From: Cyanobacteria bacterium SBLK
GTDB lineage: Bacteria > Cyanobacteriota > Cyanobacteriia > Cyanobacteriales > Spirulinaceae
DNA: 61,365 bases
Assembly (NCBI GenBank): GCA_017746715.1
Contig: JAGHZQ010000004.1
Location: 1-61,365 of the forward strand
Direction of reading: 5' to 3'
The number at the start of each line of letters is the position of its first letter. Within the stretch, counting starts at the first letter, position 1. Positions 8,595 to 18,570 of the stretch are shown in pieces. Under the pieces are notes generated by a model. That model ran no database searches. It was not told the origin of the DNA and saw nothing but the letters and a program-made list of their open reading frames with translations. The position numbers were made by a program, and so were the translations under genes.

Positions 8595-9827
8595 CTAATT
8601 CAATTTTGCGCCTTGAAAATTTGCACCTCTTAAAATTGCGTCCGTTAAATCTGCACTTTTCAAGTTTGCGCCTCTGAGATCGGCATGACTGAGATCGGCA
8701 TTTCTTAAATCCGCTCCTCTGAGATCGGCTTTGCTTAAATCAGCACCGCGTAAATTGGCATATCTTAAGTTTTTACTTTGCAAATCCGCTCCGCTCAAAT
8801 TGCATCCCGGACATTCGTAAATTTTCCCGATGGGTTTGGGATTTTCCGGGTAGGGAGTGCCGATCGCGGGAGGGTTTGGGATGGGAGGAAGCGGTGCGGG
8901 AGGTCGCAGGAAAATACTGGTTGAGATTCCGACGACAACCCCTCCCGCAGTTAACGTTAAACCCGTTTGCACGAACTGAGGAAAAGAGAGTTTAAAAACG
9001 GGTTTAGCGGCGATCGCTTGCAATTTTGTCAAAGCCGTTTGGGCATCGGGAAAGCGATCGCTCGGGGAAACTGCTGTCATTGTCTCCAACCAACGCAGAA
9101 AACGGGATTTAATTTGGGGTAATAAATGCTTGCAGTTGAGATGATTGTTCTTGTCGAATAAATTGCCGACTTGCGGCGATCTCGTTCCCGTCAGCAAGCA
9201 AATTAACGTGACTCCCAAACTATATAAATCCGAGGCTTTTGTTAAAGGGCGATTTAAAATTTGTTCTGGGGGCATAAAACCCAAGGTTCCCTTGATGGTA
9301 CTGTGAGCGGAAACCCCTTCGCGATCGGGACGGGCAAAACCAAAATCAATGAGAGAGGCACGGGTTGAATTTTGAGGATCGATGAGAATATTTTCCGGTT
9401 TGATATCCCGATGAAAAATGGGCGGTTTTTGGGATTGTAAATACACTAAAATTTCTAAAATCGAAATAGCAATTTTTTGTACTTCTCCCTCGGGAATGGG
9501 AAAAGCGATCGCCAAAGGATGTGCGGGTTTGTATTCTTGTACCAAACAAAACCCATCTTCCGTTTCAAAGGAATCGAGATATTTGGGAATTTGGGGATGA
9601 TCCAAACTTTCTAAGATTTCGATTTCTCGTTCGTGCGCTTCATACGCCAACCATGTTGTTTCCAATTTGGCAAATTGAAATTGTTTGATAACCACTGGTT
9701 TTTCCGTGGGGACGTGTTGCGCCAAATAAGTCACCCGTCCTCCAAGTTGGTTTTGACCTAATGGTTTTTCAATGTGATAGCCGCGATCGGCAAATTGAGT
9801 TTTTTCGATCTTATTATTAACCATCAT
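8595..9827 (-). CDS. Ser/Thr protein kinase with C-terminal pentapeptide repeats
   Basis: A 410-residue Hanks-type kinase. The ATP-binding Lys lies in VVIKQF (about 48), the catalytic loop [10 protein letters not shown] near 138-147, DFGFA near 159 and an activation segment MPPEQIL near 185. One membrane helix ([17 protein letters not shown]) lies near 288-305, then a Pro-rich linker, then [11 protein letters not shown] and about eleven A(D/N)LRG-type pentapeptides to the end. This order resembles SpkB-like cyanobacterial kinases, but here the Cys pair follows the membrane helix. It would phosphorylate cytosolic proteins from the membrane; the side on which the pentapeptide helix lies is not certain. 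Two ATGs are adjacent at the start. Confidence 0.9.
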   Translation of the reverse strand: MMVNNKIEKTQFADRGYHIEKPLGQNQLGGRVTYLAQHVPTEKPVVIKQFQFAKLETTWLAYEAHEREIEILESLDHPQIPKYLDSFETEDGFCLVQEYKPAHPLAIAFPIPEGEVQKIAISILEILVYLQSQKPPIFHRDIKPENILIDPQNSTRASLIDFGFARPDREGVSAHSTIKGTLGFMPPEQILNRPLTKASDLYSLGVTLICLLTGTRSPQVGNLFDKNNHLNCKHLLPQIKSRFLRWLETMTAVSPSDRFPDAQTALTKLQAIAAKPVFKLSFPQFVQTGLTLTAGGVVVGISTSIFLRPPAPLPPIPNPPAIGTPYPENPKPIGKIYECPGCNLSGADLQSKNLRYANLRGADLSKADLRGADLRNADLSHADLRGANLKSADLTDAILRGANFQGAKLN

Positions 9828-9896
9828 TTTTGCCTTTCTCTTTCCCTAACTGACGTACGGACGTTGCATGCAACACCCTTACTTGGTGACTGAAGG

Positions 9897-11606
9897 TTAC
9901 TTCTTCGCTAGTTTTTGACTGGCTTGTACCAAACGAATAAACTCAGCACGATAGCCTTCAAGATCCACACCTTGAGACTCTTTTGCCAATTCTAGCACTC
10001 CGGCAAAACTGGCTTGTCCTTTATAGGGAGAATCTCGCAAAACCATCCCAAAACTGGCTACAGCCGCCGAGAATTTAAAGTTTGCTGAAGTTGCGTTAAA
10101 AGGTTTTTTCACATCGCTAACAGGATAAGCAATCAATTGAGAAGTATCGCCATCGGGTTGTTTGTAGCGTAACTTAACTTCCATCAATTCATTAGAGTTT
10201 GTTGCTTCGCTTTGTTGATATTTCGATGCGTCGATATCTGGCAGATTAATATTTGTTTCCGCACCGACGGGAACGATCTCGTAAAGTGCCGTTACGGTAT
10301 GACCTGCACCTAATTCTCCTGCATCTTTGGTATCATCGTTAAAATCTTCATCCTTTAAGCGTCTATTTTCGTAACCGATGAGACGATATGCCTTAACTTT
10401 AGCAGGATTAAAATCAACTTGAATTTTGACATCTTTTGCAATAGTCAATAAAGTGCCTCCCATTTCTTTCACGAGAACTTTCTTCGCTTCCAGTTCGTTA
10501 TCGATATAGGCGTAATTACCGTTCCCTTTGTCGGCCAGTTTTTCCATTTTAGAATCTTGTAAATTACCCATGCCAACTCCTAAAACAGTGAGAAAAATAT
10601 TGTCTTTCCGTTTCTCCTCAATCAGTTGAACTAATTCCGTATCGCTGCTAATTCCGACATTAAAATCACCATCTGTTGCTAGAATAACGCGATTATTTCC
10701 CGATCGCTTAAAATTCTCTTTTACTAATTTATAGGCGAGTTTAATCCCTTCTCCTCCAGCTGTCGAACCTCCAGCAGCCAAGCGGTCGATCGCAGTCAAA
10801 ATAACATCTTTGCGATCGCCGAAAGTCGGCGGTAAAACAATTCCTGCAGCCCCTGCATAAACGACGATGCTCACCGTATCTTCCGGTCGCATTTCTCCCA
10901 CCAACAACTTAAATGCAGATTTTAATAGAGGGAGTTTATTGTTAGCAGTCATCGAACCGGAAACATCGATTAAAAAGACGAGATTGCTGGGAGGTAAATC
11001 TTCTGTTGCAATCTTCTTGCCTTGGATACCGATATGAACGAGTTGGTGCTGGGGATTCCATGGCGATCGCGAGACTTCTGTAGCGATCGAAAACGGTTCA
11101 TTTTCTCGGGGTTGAGGATATTCGTAATTAAAATAATTGATTAATTCTTCAATTCTAACAGCATCTTTAGGGGGTGTTTGTCCGTTATTAATAAAGCGGC
11201 GTACATTACTATAAGATGCTGTATCCACATCAATTGAAAAGGTCGAAAAAGGCGCATTGGTTGCTCGTTTAAACCCTGTTTCTTCAATGCGATCGTAAGT
11301 CTCCGCATTTTCTTCTTCTAATAGGGGATCGACTTGACGCGATGCGCGAGTTGGAGAAGCCGGACGAGGACTAATATTGACAATCTCGGAAGACGATCGT
11401 GTCGATGGTGCGATTGCGGTATTTGTCAGTTGTTCTGCGGTACGCGATCGAGATTCTTCGGAAGGAGTGACTCTCTTTTCAGAAAAGGCGCGATCGCCGG
11501 TACTTTGTCCGCTTTCTAATGGTGGTGCATCACAGGCGATCGACAACTGTCCGACAAGCGTTAAAAGCCCGATATAGGCGATCGCTTTTGTTCTGTTTTT
11601 CATCAT
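9897..11606 (-). CDS. YfbK-type von Willebrand factor A lipoprotein
   Basis: About 569 residues. The start is placed at the ATG preceded by GGGGAG, giving MMKNRTKAIAYIG and a lipobox LSIAC near residue 23, so it is a lipoprotein. A long Ser/Arg-rich linker leads to a YfbK N-terminal domain (TGFKRATNAPFSTFSIDVDTASY), then a vWA domain with an intact MIDAS motif DVSGSM near 216-221, and a C-terminal DUF3520-like domain (SFAGVLELAKESQGVDLEGYRAEF). The family is a metal-dependent adhesion fold of unknown partner. An ATG upstream at 11648 would bury the signal sequence and is rejected. It is a single gene. Confidence 0.85.
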   Translation of the reverse strand: MMKNRTKAIAYIGLLTLVGQLSIACDAPPLESGQSTGDRAFSEKRVTPSEESRSRTAEQLTNTAIAPSTRSSSEIVNISPRPASPTRASRQVDPLLEEENAETYDRIEETGFKRATNAPFSTFSIDVDTASYSNVRRFINNGQTPPKDAVRIEELINYFNYEYPQPRENEPFSIATEVSRSPWNPQHQLVHIGIQGKKIATEDLPPSNLVFLIDVSGSMTANNKLPLLKSAFKLLVGEMRPEDTVSIVVYAGAAGIVLPPTFGDRKDVILTAIDRLAAGGSTAGGEGIKLAYKLVKENFKRSGNNRVILATDGDFNVGISSDTELVQLIEEKRKDNIFLTVLGVGMGNLQDSKMEKLADKGNGNYAYIDNELEAKKVLVKEMGGTLLTIAKDVKIQVDFNPAKVKAYRLIGYENRRLKDEDFNDDTKDAGELGAGHTVTALYEIVPVGAETNINLPDIDASKYQQSEATNSNELMEVKLRYKQPDGDTSQLIAYPVSDVKKPFNATSANFKFSAAVASFGMVLRDSPYKGQASFAGVLELAKESQGVDLEGYRAEFIRLVQASQKLAKK

Positions 11607-11978
11607 CTCCCCTAACAGTAATTGTTTACCAACTTTAAGGTAAAACAATCGCCAGATGCGATCTTTCCCGTTTCAGTTTTTGATACGGTTGGGATACAGC
11701 AGCGAGATCGACATTTTCCGAAAATTCTTTCAAGTTTTGTCAACAATTCTCGCAATCTTTACGGGTTAGGTAGTATCTTGGGGTTTAAAAGTGTGTTTTA
11801 AAGTCTGCGCTCGCCCATCTAACGCTAGAGAATATTTTTCGATCCTGAAGGAGAAAAACGGAGAGCAAGAATATCTGTGTTTCCATTTTTGATACGGCGG
11901 CAAATTTGGCATTCCCAACACATAGGATAGGAATTGCGGGGCATCCATGTCCTCTAAGCTCTAATTCAGATCGAAAAA

Positions 11979-12006
11979 TCGGAGCGATCGAGTGCGATCG
12001 CTCCGA
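11979..12006 (-). terminator. Terminator of the 12028-12999 gene
   Basis: A perfect 12-bp stem TCGGAGCGATCG / CGATCGCTCCGA around a 4-nt loop; read on the minus strand it is followed by TTTTT. The rest of 11650-11978 shows nothing I can name. Confidence 0.75.
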
Positions 12007-12027
12007 CTTTATTACAAAAATATAGCG

Positions 12028-12999
12028 CTACCCCGAGAAACGATAACGATTTCCCGATTGTTTAAGCAGTTTTTTCAATTTCTTTTGAGCTTTATTTTTG
12101 TATTTAATCGATGTGCTATACCAATCTTCCCATTGCAAATATAAATCTGCCGGAATTCCCGTTAAACCTCGTTCGATTTCAAGGCATTTGCGGCGCGAGA
12201 AATTCATGGGTTTGGTGTAAGTTCTCGATGTTGACATGAGGGGTTTATCGCCGCACCAATGAATGATTGCTGCATCATCATCTGCGATCGCGGGTTCTTT
12301 TTGCGTCACGGGAAAGCGATTGGCTAGAGATTCTTTACCATAGTCGGGTGCTAAAATTTGAAAATTGGCATGTCCCAAGCGAATTTTACTAGTATCGGCT
12401 GCCCGACAGAGCATAAAATTTAAAAAGCCCATTTCGCCATATTTAAAAATATCGGGATGCTTTTCCACAAAATCCAGAATTTCGATATATTCTTCTAACG
12501 CAAACATATCGCGAGTTCCGAAAAATGTTCCCGTACAAAAGTATTGAGTTCGATGTTTGTGCCAATCAAATTCAGGGAAATGCTTTTCGATGCCTTCAAT
12601 ATCGAAAAAATATTGATTAATGTCTTCATTAGAATAACTGCATTGAGGATCGTCAATAACTGCATCAAAGTTTTCAAAATCTGCAAATCTCAAAACATTT
12701 CCCCAAACATTGGTATCTGCATCAAGAACGAGAAAATTCTGCCAAGGACTCTCCCAAAATGCAATCATTTTAGTTGTCCCCCAACCAAAACTACGCTGTC
12801 TTAACACATCATTTTTAACTGTGGTGCGATCGATCGATCTCACCTGATAGATTTTTTCTAAAGAGTCTGTTGAAAATGTGCCATCAACAAGCAAGCAAAT
12901 GGGAACATCACCGAGAAAATGACGAATACTATGACAGCATCCTTTCGCAAAAAGATAATCTTGAAAGCAGCAAGCGATGATAATACCGAAATCTTGCAT
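12028..12999 (-). CDS. Glycosyltransferase-like protein (GT-A fold)
   Basis: A 323-residue protein. The N-terminus (DFGIIIACCFQDYLFAKGCCHSI) looks like the first beta-alpha unit of a GT-A fold, and LDADTNVWG near 91-99 carries the metal-binding DxD motif; a His-Trp pair (IIHWCG near 250) is typical of family GT8-like or related enzymes. The C-terminus is Lys-rich (KYKNKAQKKLKKLLKQ). Acceptor and donor are unknown. It is alone in its transcription unit, with a clear terminator at 11979-12006. Confidence 0.65.
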   Translation of the reverse strand: MQDFGIIIACCFQDYLFAKGCCHSIRHFLGDVPICLLVDGTFSTDSLEKIYQVRSIDRTTVKNDVLRQRSFGWGTTKMIAFWESPWQNFLVLDADTNVWGNVLRFADFENFDAVIDDPQCSYSNEDINQYFFDIEGIEKHFPEFDWHKHRTQYFCTGTFFGTRDMFALEEYIEILDFVEKHPDIFKYGEMGFLNFMLCRAADTSKIRLGHANFQILAPDYGKESLANRFPVTQKEPAIADDDAAIIHWCGDKPLMSTSRTYTKPMNFSRRKCLEIERGLTGIPADLYLQWEDWYSTSIKYKNKAQKKLKKLLKQSGNRYRFSG

Positions 13000-13369
13000 G
13001 ATTTTGATAAGGATTAATTGGCGATAGCGTCTAATTCAAAAATTTCGTTAAAATACTCCTCATCCCATTGCCCTTCATCGGTCAGATCGTTGCACCAATA
13101 TAAAAGGCAATATCCAAGCACGATCGCGAGATTATTGCAACCGAATTTGAGACAAATTCTCGTCAAAGAGTGCGTTAGATTGATGAGATTAAGTTCATTT
13201 TAGTTTCTGTCTTTGCATCTCACATCGCGAGAAATTGGGATTTGCGATCGCAAAATAATTCAGTATTCTTGCGATATTTCCGATCCGTACTTTTAGGAAA
13301 ATATACTGAATCTTTATACCGATTTATATGGAAGTTCAAAAATCAATCGGTTATTCGTGGCACTGGCAT

Positions 13370-13415
13370 CACTTCGACATACTTCGACATCCCTCAGTAC
13401 AAGTCGCTCAGTGAC
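13370..13415. repeat. Dispersed TTCG-CTCAG repeat, copy B (intergenic)
   Basis: ACTTCGACAT occurs twice in succession (13371 and 13381), followed by CCCTCAGTACAAGTCGCTCAGTGACCA. This is the fullest copy of the short element also seen inside genes at 0.60, 28.94 and 61.00 kb. The surrounding spacer 13000-13687 otherwise holds only short, unconvincing frames and the hairpin at 13562. Confidence 0.55.
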
Positions 13416-13561
13416 CACTTGCCAGTTTTCTGCAATCGAGGACAATACGAACGATCTTGATGGGTGCGTCTTGCTTCGCGGACAGACCTTACCCAAGCTG
13501 CGATCTCGAAATAATACCCCAGAAGAACGAGTACCGTGGCTTGTCATACCAAGAGCATGTT

Positions 13562-13588
13562 CTACTATATGTCATATAGTAGTTTTTT
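13562..13588 (+). terminator. Terminator-like hairpin with no assigned gene
   Basis: CTACTATATG and CATATAGTAG form a 10-bp stem followed by TTTTTT. No convincing plus-strand gene ends before it, so it may end an unseen small RNA or be a relic. Confidence 0.5.
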
Positions 13589-13687
13589 AATTCTTTCTTA
13601 AAGAATAGATCGACATCATAGTGATATAGTGTTCCTCAACGTTGCTCAAAAAAAGGGCAATATTAGAAACACTTTAGGAAAGTTACG

Positions 13688-14119
13688 ATGAAATCTATTC
13701 CATTTTTCCAAAAACAGAATTGGTTTACCGCGATCGCCCGAGTATTGGCGTTGGTTTTGACCATTAGCTTAGCCCTGCCCAGTTTTGCCGCTCATGCTGC
13801 TGGCTTGGAAGGTGCTTGGCAATTGGTGGACTCACCGATTACTCTCGAATTATCGGACGGTGACAACTTCGGTCGGATGTACTGTAATTCCTACTTTGGC
13901 TCTTACGAGATGCCTCTAGATGTACCTCCCGGTGATTGCGATTACGCCTCTCCTATTCGCTTTGGACAACAATTCACTACCTACGTTGGATGTGCAGAAA
14001 ACCAATTGGAATCTCAGTATCTCCTTTCTCTCCAAAGTACTCAAGCCTATCAAATCTGTGATGATATGCTCATCCTTCAATCCTTTCCCGAACCTTTAAA
14101 ATACCACAAAATGAACTAA
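13688..14119 (+). CDS. Exported META/HslJ-like domain protein
   Basis: A 143-residue protein with a signal peptide (hydrophobic VLALVLTISLALPSF then AAHAAG, cleavage near 38). The mature part reads like a META domain: GAWQLVDSP at the start, a Cys-Asn...FGSYEM turn, TTYVGCAENQLESQYLLSLQ and a final DMLILQ strand. The META domain is found in HslJ and related envelope proteins; its molecular role is not settled. It carries six Cys, suggesting disulfides outside the cytosol. It is a single gene followed by a terminator. Confidence 0.65.
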   Translation: MKSIPFFQKQNWFTAIARVLALVLTISLALPSFAAHAAGLEGAWQLVDSPITLELSDGDNFGRMYCNSYFGSYEMPLDVPPGDCDYASPIRFGQQFTTYVGCAENQLESQYLLSLQSTQAYQICDDMLILQSFPEPLKYHKMN

Positions 14120-14145
14120 TCCTAAAAGCACTCATCTCTGATACT

Positions 14146-14181
14146 AGGGGCATTGCCTGCAATGCCTCTATATAATTTTTT
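14146..14181 (+). terminator. Rho-independent terminator
   Basis: An 11-bp stem (AGGGGCATTGC / GCAATGCCTCT, one G-U pair) with a short loop, then ATATAATTTTTT. It ends the META-domain gene. Confidence 0.75.
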
Positions 14182-14379
14182 GTATTTTGTATCCCTAATG
14201 TTTCACCCTATCCATTAACTTTTAAATTTTTGTCAGAGGGTCATTCATTTTACTCGATTGAAAAGCGATCGCTTACCATAGAATCAAATCACTTCTCGGC
14301 AAGAACTACGAGTCGCAATGAGAAGGAAGATATCGATGCGATCGCGGTAAACATCCCCATCGCACCGAATTTCTTTAAC

Positions 14380-15489
14380 TTATCCTCCCAATCCTTCCAC
14401 AACGGGATGGAAGAAGAAAGCAAAACCTAAAATGGTATAAGTCGCGAGCAATAAACCCCCTTCCAACCAATTTGATTTCCCGTCAGAACTAACAGAATTC
14501 GCCACTAAAACAGCAATCATGACAGCAACCAACTCAAAAGGATTAAAATTCAAATCCATCGGCTGTCCTAAAAACCAACCGGCAATTACCAAAACAGGAG
14601 CAACAAACAGGGCAATTTGCAAACTAGAACCCATTGCCACGGAAACCGAAAGATCCATCTTATCTTTCATCGCAACCGTTACCGCCGTTGCGTGTTCTGC
14701 GGCATTACCGACAATAGGTAAAAGAATGACTCCGGTAAAGAGTGCCGTCAATCCCAAAACGGACGTTGCTTCCTCGAGAGAATCCACTAAAAATTCCGAT
14801 TCTAAAGCGACCAAAAGCGTGACTACTAAGAGCACGCCTATCCATAACAAAATATTAGGTGACTCGTGTTCTTCTTCTTTTGTTTGTTCTTGTTCTGCCT
14901 CTCCTTCTTCAAACTCGGCAACGCCAACATCATAAAGATAGGCGTGAGTTTTCATAGAAAAGACCAAGGTTAAAACATAAACCAAGACCAAGACGATCGC
15001 CACTGCCAAAGATAGGGTTTGCAAAACTGATTCTTCAATCCCCGAAGAAGTGTATTGTACGGCAGTGGGAACGAGTAAAGAAATTACCGCCAAGTTCATC
15101 GAGGAGGCATTCATTCTAGCGGCAGTAGGTTGAAAATCCTGCTCCTTAAAACGCAATCCCCCCAGCAGCATAGAAAAACCCATGACGAGGAGGAGGTTGC
15201 TGATTATCGAACCCGTCACCGTCGCTTTCACCACCTCAACCAAGCCGCTATTGAGGGCAACCAGCGCAATAATTAATTCTGTTGCGTTGCCAAAAGTAGC
15301 ATTTAACAATCCTCCCAAATTCGGTCCGACGACGATCGCAATTTCTTCCGTTGCCGTCCCCATCAATGCGGCGAGGGGAACGATCGCCAGTCCTGCGGTG
15401 ATAAAGGTTGTTGCCGCTCCCCAACCCAGATAGTGGGCAGCTACGGAGATCGGGATAAAGATTAATAAACCGTAAAGAATTTTGCTCAT
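14380..15489 (-). CDS. cax: Ca2+/H+ antiporter, CaxA/VCX1 type
   Basis: About 369 residues starting at MSKILYGLLIFIPISV; the frame is open to 15615, but the added 42 residues are not family-like. It has about eleven membrane helices in two halves, each with the exchanger signature: GNATELIIALVALNSGLVE in the first and GNAAEHATAVTVAMKDKMD in the second, containing the paired acidic residues that bind Ca2+. An acidic loop (EEGEAEQEQTKEEEHE) separates the halves. It exports or compartmentalises Ca2+ against protons. The unit stands alone, convergent with nothing close. Confidence 0.9.
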   Translation of the reverse strand: MSKILYGLLIFIPISVAAHYLGWGAATTFITAGLAIVPLAALMGTATEEIAIVVGPNLGGLLNATFGNATELIIALVALNSGLVEVVKATVTGSIISNLLLVMGFSMLLGGLRFKEQDFQPTAARMNASSMNLAVISLLVPTAVQYTSSGIEESVLQTLSLAVAIVLVLVYVLTLVFSMKTHAYLYDVGVAEFEEGEAEQEQTKEEEHESPNILLWIGVLLVVTLLVALESEFLVDSLEEATSVLGLTALFTGVILLPIVGNAAEHATAVTVAMKDKMDLSVSVAMGSSLQIALFVAPVLVIAGWFLGQPMDLNFNPFELVAVMIAVLVANSVSSDGKSNWLEGGLLLATYTILGFAFFFHPVVEGLGG

Positions 15490-15863
15490 ATTTTTCGAGA
15501 GGGTTTCGTTCCAAACTAGCTCCAGAATAAGGGATATTTTTTCGATTGGGGAGGAGGGGGCAAGGAGTAGCGAGGAGAAATAAAAAATTGGGAGATTGTG
15601 AAGAAAAAATAACAAAATTTAATACAACTTTTTTGAATGCTGAGGGATCCCCACGCGATCCCCGCAATTTACTGTTAAGTTCCTTAACAAAATTGCCAAT
15701 TGCCCTTAAAATTACGATTCAATAGGGAATGGTTAAATGGTTTAAAATCTCTATTAATTTTATAAAGTTTTAAGGTTTTCCCGAGAGCGAGAATGAATTT
15801 TCTCGAGTTGTTAATTCGGTTTTTATCGTTCAGTCCAGCTTGCGTTCCTATTGGGAGAAATTC

Positions 15864-18446
15864 ATGCCTCAGACCCAGAAAAAAAGTAAAACGGCAACCA
15901 AAGCCACCAGCAATAAAAAAGCGATCGCCGCCGCATCTTCAGCCCAGCACGTCCCGGCAACGGGGGTTTGCGTAACGGTTCACGGTCATTTTTATCAACC
16001 CCCTCGAGAAAATCCCTATTTAGACGTTATCGAACGCCAGCCTAGCGCTTATCCCTGCCATGACTGGAACGAACGCATCCTGTACGAATGCTATCGCCCT
16101 AATGTCTTTTCGCGCATTCTCAACGGACGGGGAGAGGTCATCGGCATTGCCAATAATTTTGAGTACATGAGTTTTAATGTAGGGCCGACCTTAATGTCAT
16201 GGTTGGAACGTCACGATCGCGAAGTTTATCAAGGCATCATTGAAGCCGATCGCAAGAGCGGAGAACGCCTCAACGGTCACGGCAACGCCATCGCCCAAGC
16301 CTACAATCACATCATTTTGCCCCTCGCCAACGAACGAGATAAATACACCCAAGTTCGCTGGGGAAAAGCGGATTTTCGCTCTCATTTCGGTCGCGAACCC
16401 GAGGGAATGTGGCTGGCAGAAACGGCAGTGGATTATCCGACCTTGAAAGTGTTAATTAATGAGGGCATTCGCTTTATTATCCTTGCCCCCTCCCAAGCGG
16501 AACGGTGTCGCCCCCTCTCCACGGAGAAGAATCCCGAGCCCGAGTGGGTGGAAGTGGGAGGCTCTCAGATCGATCCCACTCGTCCCTATCGCTGTTTTAT
16601 CGAAGACGGTCGCTTCATCGACATCTTTTTCTATGACGGTCCGATTTCCCGAGATATGGGCTTTGACGAGGTTTTGAGCAGTTCGGATAATTTTGCCGGA
16701 CGGTTGGCACAAGCAGTACGCCGTCCTTCTCAGTTAATTTGCGTGGCGACGGATGGAGAAACCTTCGGCCATCACAAAGGCGGGACAGAAAAATGCCTCT
16801 CTTATTCTTTCATGCAAGAATTCCCCAATCGGGGCTGGACGGTGACGAATTTCGCCCATTACCTCGAGGAGAATCCCCCAGAATGGGAGGTCGTTTTAAA
16901 ACCCGTCACGGCTTGGAGTTGCGCCCACGGGGTCGATCGCTGGCAGGATGATTGCGGCTGCGGTGGCGGCGGGTTATGGAATCAGAAATGGCGGCGACCC
17001 CTGCGGGATAGCTTGAATTGGCTGAGCGATCGCCTCGGAGAAATTTACGAGGAATACGGGGGTAAATTCCTGCAAGATCCCTGGCTGGCTCGGGACGAGT
17101 ACGTTCAACTGATTCGCGATCGCGGACCCGAAAATGTCATTAATTTCCTCTTCCGCAACCAAAATCGCACCCTCGAACCGGAAGAACAGATCGATACATT
17201 GCGATTGTTGGAAATGCAGCGTCAATCTTTACTCATGTTTACCAGTTGCGGTTGGTTCTTCGACGAACTCTCGCGACCGGAAGGGGTGCAAATTTTGCGT
17301 TATGCCGCCCGAGCGATCGAATTGGCGGGGGATATTGCCGGAGTGCAACTCGAAGCAGAGTTCCGCGATCGCTTGCAAAAAGCACCAAGTAATGTGGAGA
17401 TGTTTGGCAATGGTGCGGTGGTTTACGATAAGTTGGTCGTCTCGGCCCGCGTCACCTTTGAACGGGTGGCGGCACATTACGCGATTACCTCCCTCTTTAA
17501 ACACTATCAAAGCGAAGATCGGGTCTATTGCTACGAAGCCACCCAACTCGACTATCAACGCCAGCAAATCGGGGCGTTAACCCTTGCCGTCGGACAGTTG
17601 CGCTTGATCTCGGAAATCACGCGAGAAACTCAAGAGTTTATCTTTGCCGTGCTGCACTTTGGCGGTTGGGATTTCCACTGCTGCATTCAACCCTTTATCG
17701 GACGTTTGGCTTACTCGCAAATTAAAGATAAATTGTTTGCCGCCCTCAATGATGCCAGTGTTGCCAAAACCCTTTTTGCCATGACGCGAGTATTTGGCGA
17801 TCGCGTCTTCGATCTGGAGACCTTATTTGCCGAGGAGCGTCAGTGGATCGTTCAACAAGTGGCAAATAAGAGCAAAGGCAACTTAGATCGGTTGTTTACA
17901 CAAGCATACCGAGACAATTACAGTCTCCTGCAAGCCTTCTATCGAGAAGAATTGCCCGTTCCCCAAGAGTTGAAGGTCTCGGCAGAAATTGCCATTTCTC
18001 ATCGCTGTTTGAAGGTATTGGAACAATTGGATGAAACTAAAGATAGCGATCGCAAGGATCTGTATTTGACGGAATTGGAGGCGATCGCCGCAGAAGCAGA
18101 CAATATGCGCTGTCATTTGAATCTGCCGGGGGCAAAACAATTGTTAGAAGCCCTGATTTTGCGAGATTGCAAGGCATTATTGGGAGAAGCCAACCCCAAT
18201 ACGGTCGAAGAAGACAGCCAACGCATCCATCGCACGATTCACTTGGGCGATCGCTTGCAAGTGGGCTTATCTTTGGATCGCGTACAGGAATATTATTTCC
18301 GCTGCCTGCACGGGGATGTTTTGCCGCAATGCGTTATCGGCGAAGGTGAAGCGGTTTCTTGTCCTTGGGATATTACCAACGTTCCCGTTTTATTGGAGCT
18401 CGGCGGTAAATTGGCAGTAGATGTCAGTCAATGGTCGCGAGTTTAG
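15864..18446 (+). CDS. GH57 / DUF3536 glycoside hydrolase family protein
   Basis: About 860 residues from the ATG preceded by GGGAGAAA. The N-terminal half is a GH57 (beta/alpha)7 barrel: VTVHGHFYQPPRENPYLD near residue 40, GMWLAETAVDYPTLKVL near 183 carrying the candidate nucleophile Glu, and VATDGETFGHHKGG near 295 with the candidate acid Asp. The C-terminal half matches DUF3536 (WSCAHGVDRWQDDCGCGGGG, then a helical region). GH57 enzymes act on alpha-1,4-glucans, so a cytosolic role in glycogen turnover is likely; the exact reaction is not known for this subfamily. Length is normal and the gene stands alone. Confidence 0.85.
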   Translation: MPQTQKKSKTATKATSNKKAIAAASSAQHVPATGVCVTVHGHFYQPPRENPYLDVIERQPSAYPCHDWNERILYECYRPNVFSRILNGRGEVIGIANNFEYMSFNVGPTLMSWLERHDREVYQGIIEADRKSGERLNGHGNAIAQAYNHIILPLANERDKYTQVRWGKADFRSHFGREPEGMWLAETAVDYPTLKVLINEGIRFIILAPSQAERCRPLSTEKNPEPEWVEVGGSQIDPTRPYRCFIEDGRFIDIFFYDGPISRDMGFDEVLSSSDNFAGRLAQAVRRPSQLICVATDGETFGHHKGGTEKCLSYSFMQEFPNRGWTVTNFAHYLEENPPEWEVVLKPVTAWSCAHGVDRWQDDCGCGGGGLWNQKWRRPLRDSLNWLSDRLGEIYEEYGGKFLQDPWLARDEYVQLIRDRGPENVINFLFRNQNRTLEPEEQIDTLRLLEMQRQSLLMFTSCGWFFDELSRPEGVQILRYAARAIELAGDIAGVQLEAEFRDRLQKAPSNVEMFGNGAVVYDKLVVSARVTFERVAAHYAITSLFKHYQSEDRVYCYEATQLDYQRQQIGALTLAVGQLRLISEITRETQEFIFAVLHFGGWDFHCCIQPFIGRLAYSQIKDKLFAALNDASVAKTLFAMTRVFGDRVFDLETLFAEERQWIVQQVANKSKGNLDRLFTQAYRDNYSLLQAFYREELPVPQELKVSAEIAISHRCLKVLEQLDETKDSDRKDLYLTELEAIAAEADNMRCHLNLPGAKQLLEALILRDCKALLGEANPNTVEEDSQRIHRTIHLGDRLQVGLSLDRVQEYYFRCLHGDVLPQCVIGEGEAVSCPWDITNVPVLLELGGKLAVDVSQWSRV

Positions 18447-18570
18447 CTTAATGGCGATCGCTGTTATTGTTTGATAGCGATCGCCTCTCCCGAATTGCGG
18501 CTAACCAAATGATGCAATCAATCGAACCGTTTCTGCAACCAAAAACCAGTTCATTAAAAGCGATCGCACT

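Noticed and set aside
11766..11948. A 60-residue minus-strand frame between the vWA and glycosyltransferase genes
   Set aside because: No ribosome site, no protein-like pattern and not supported by neighbours.
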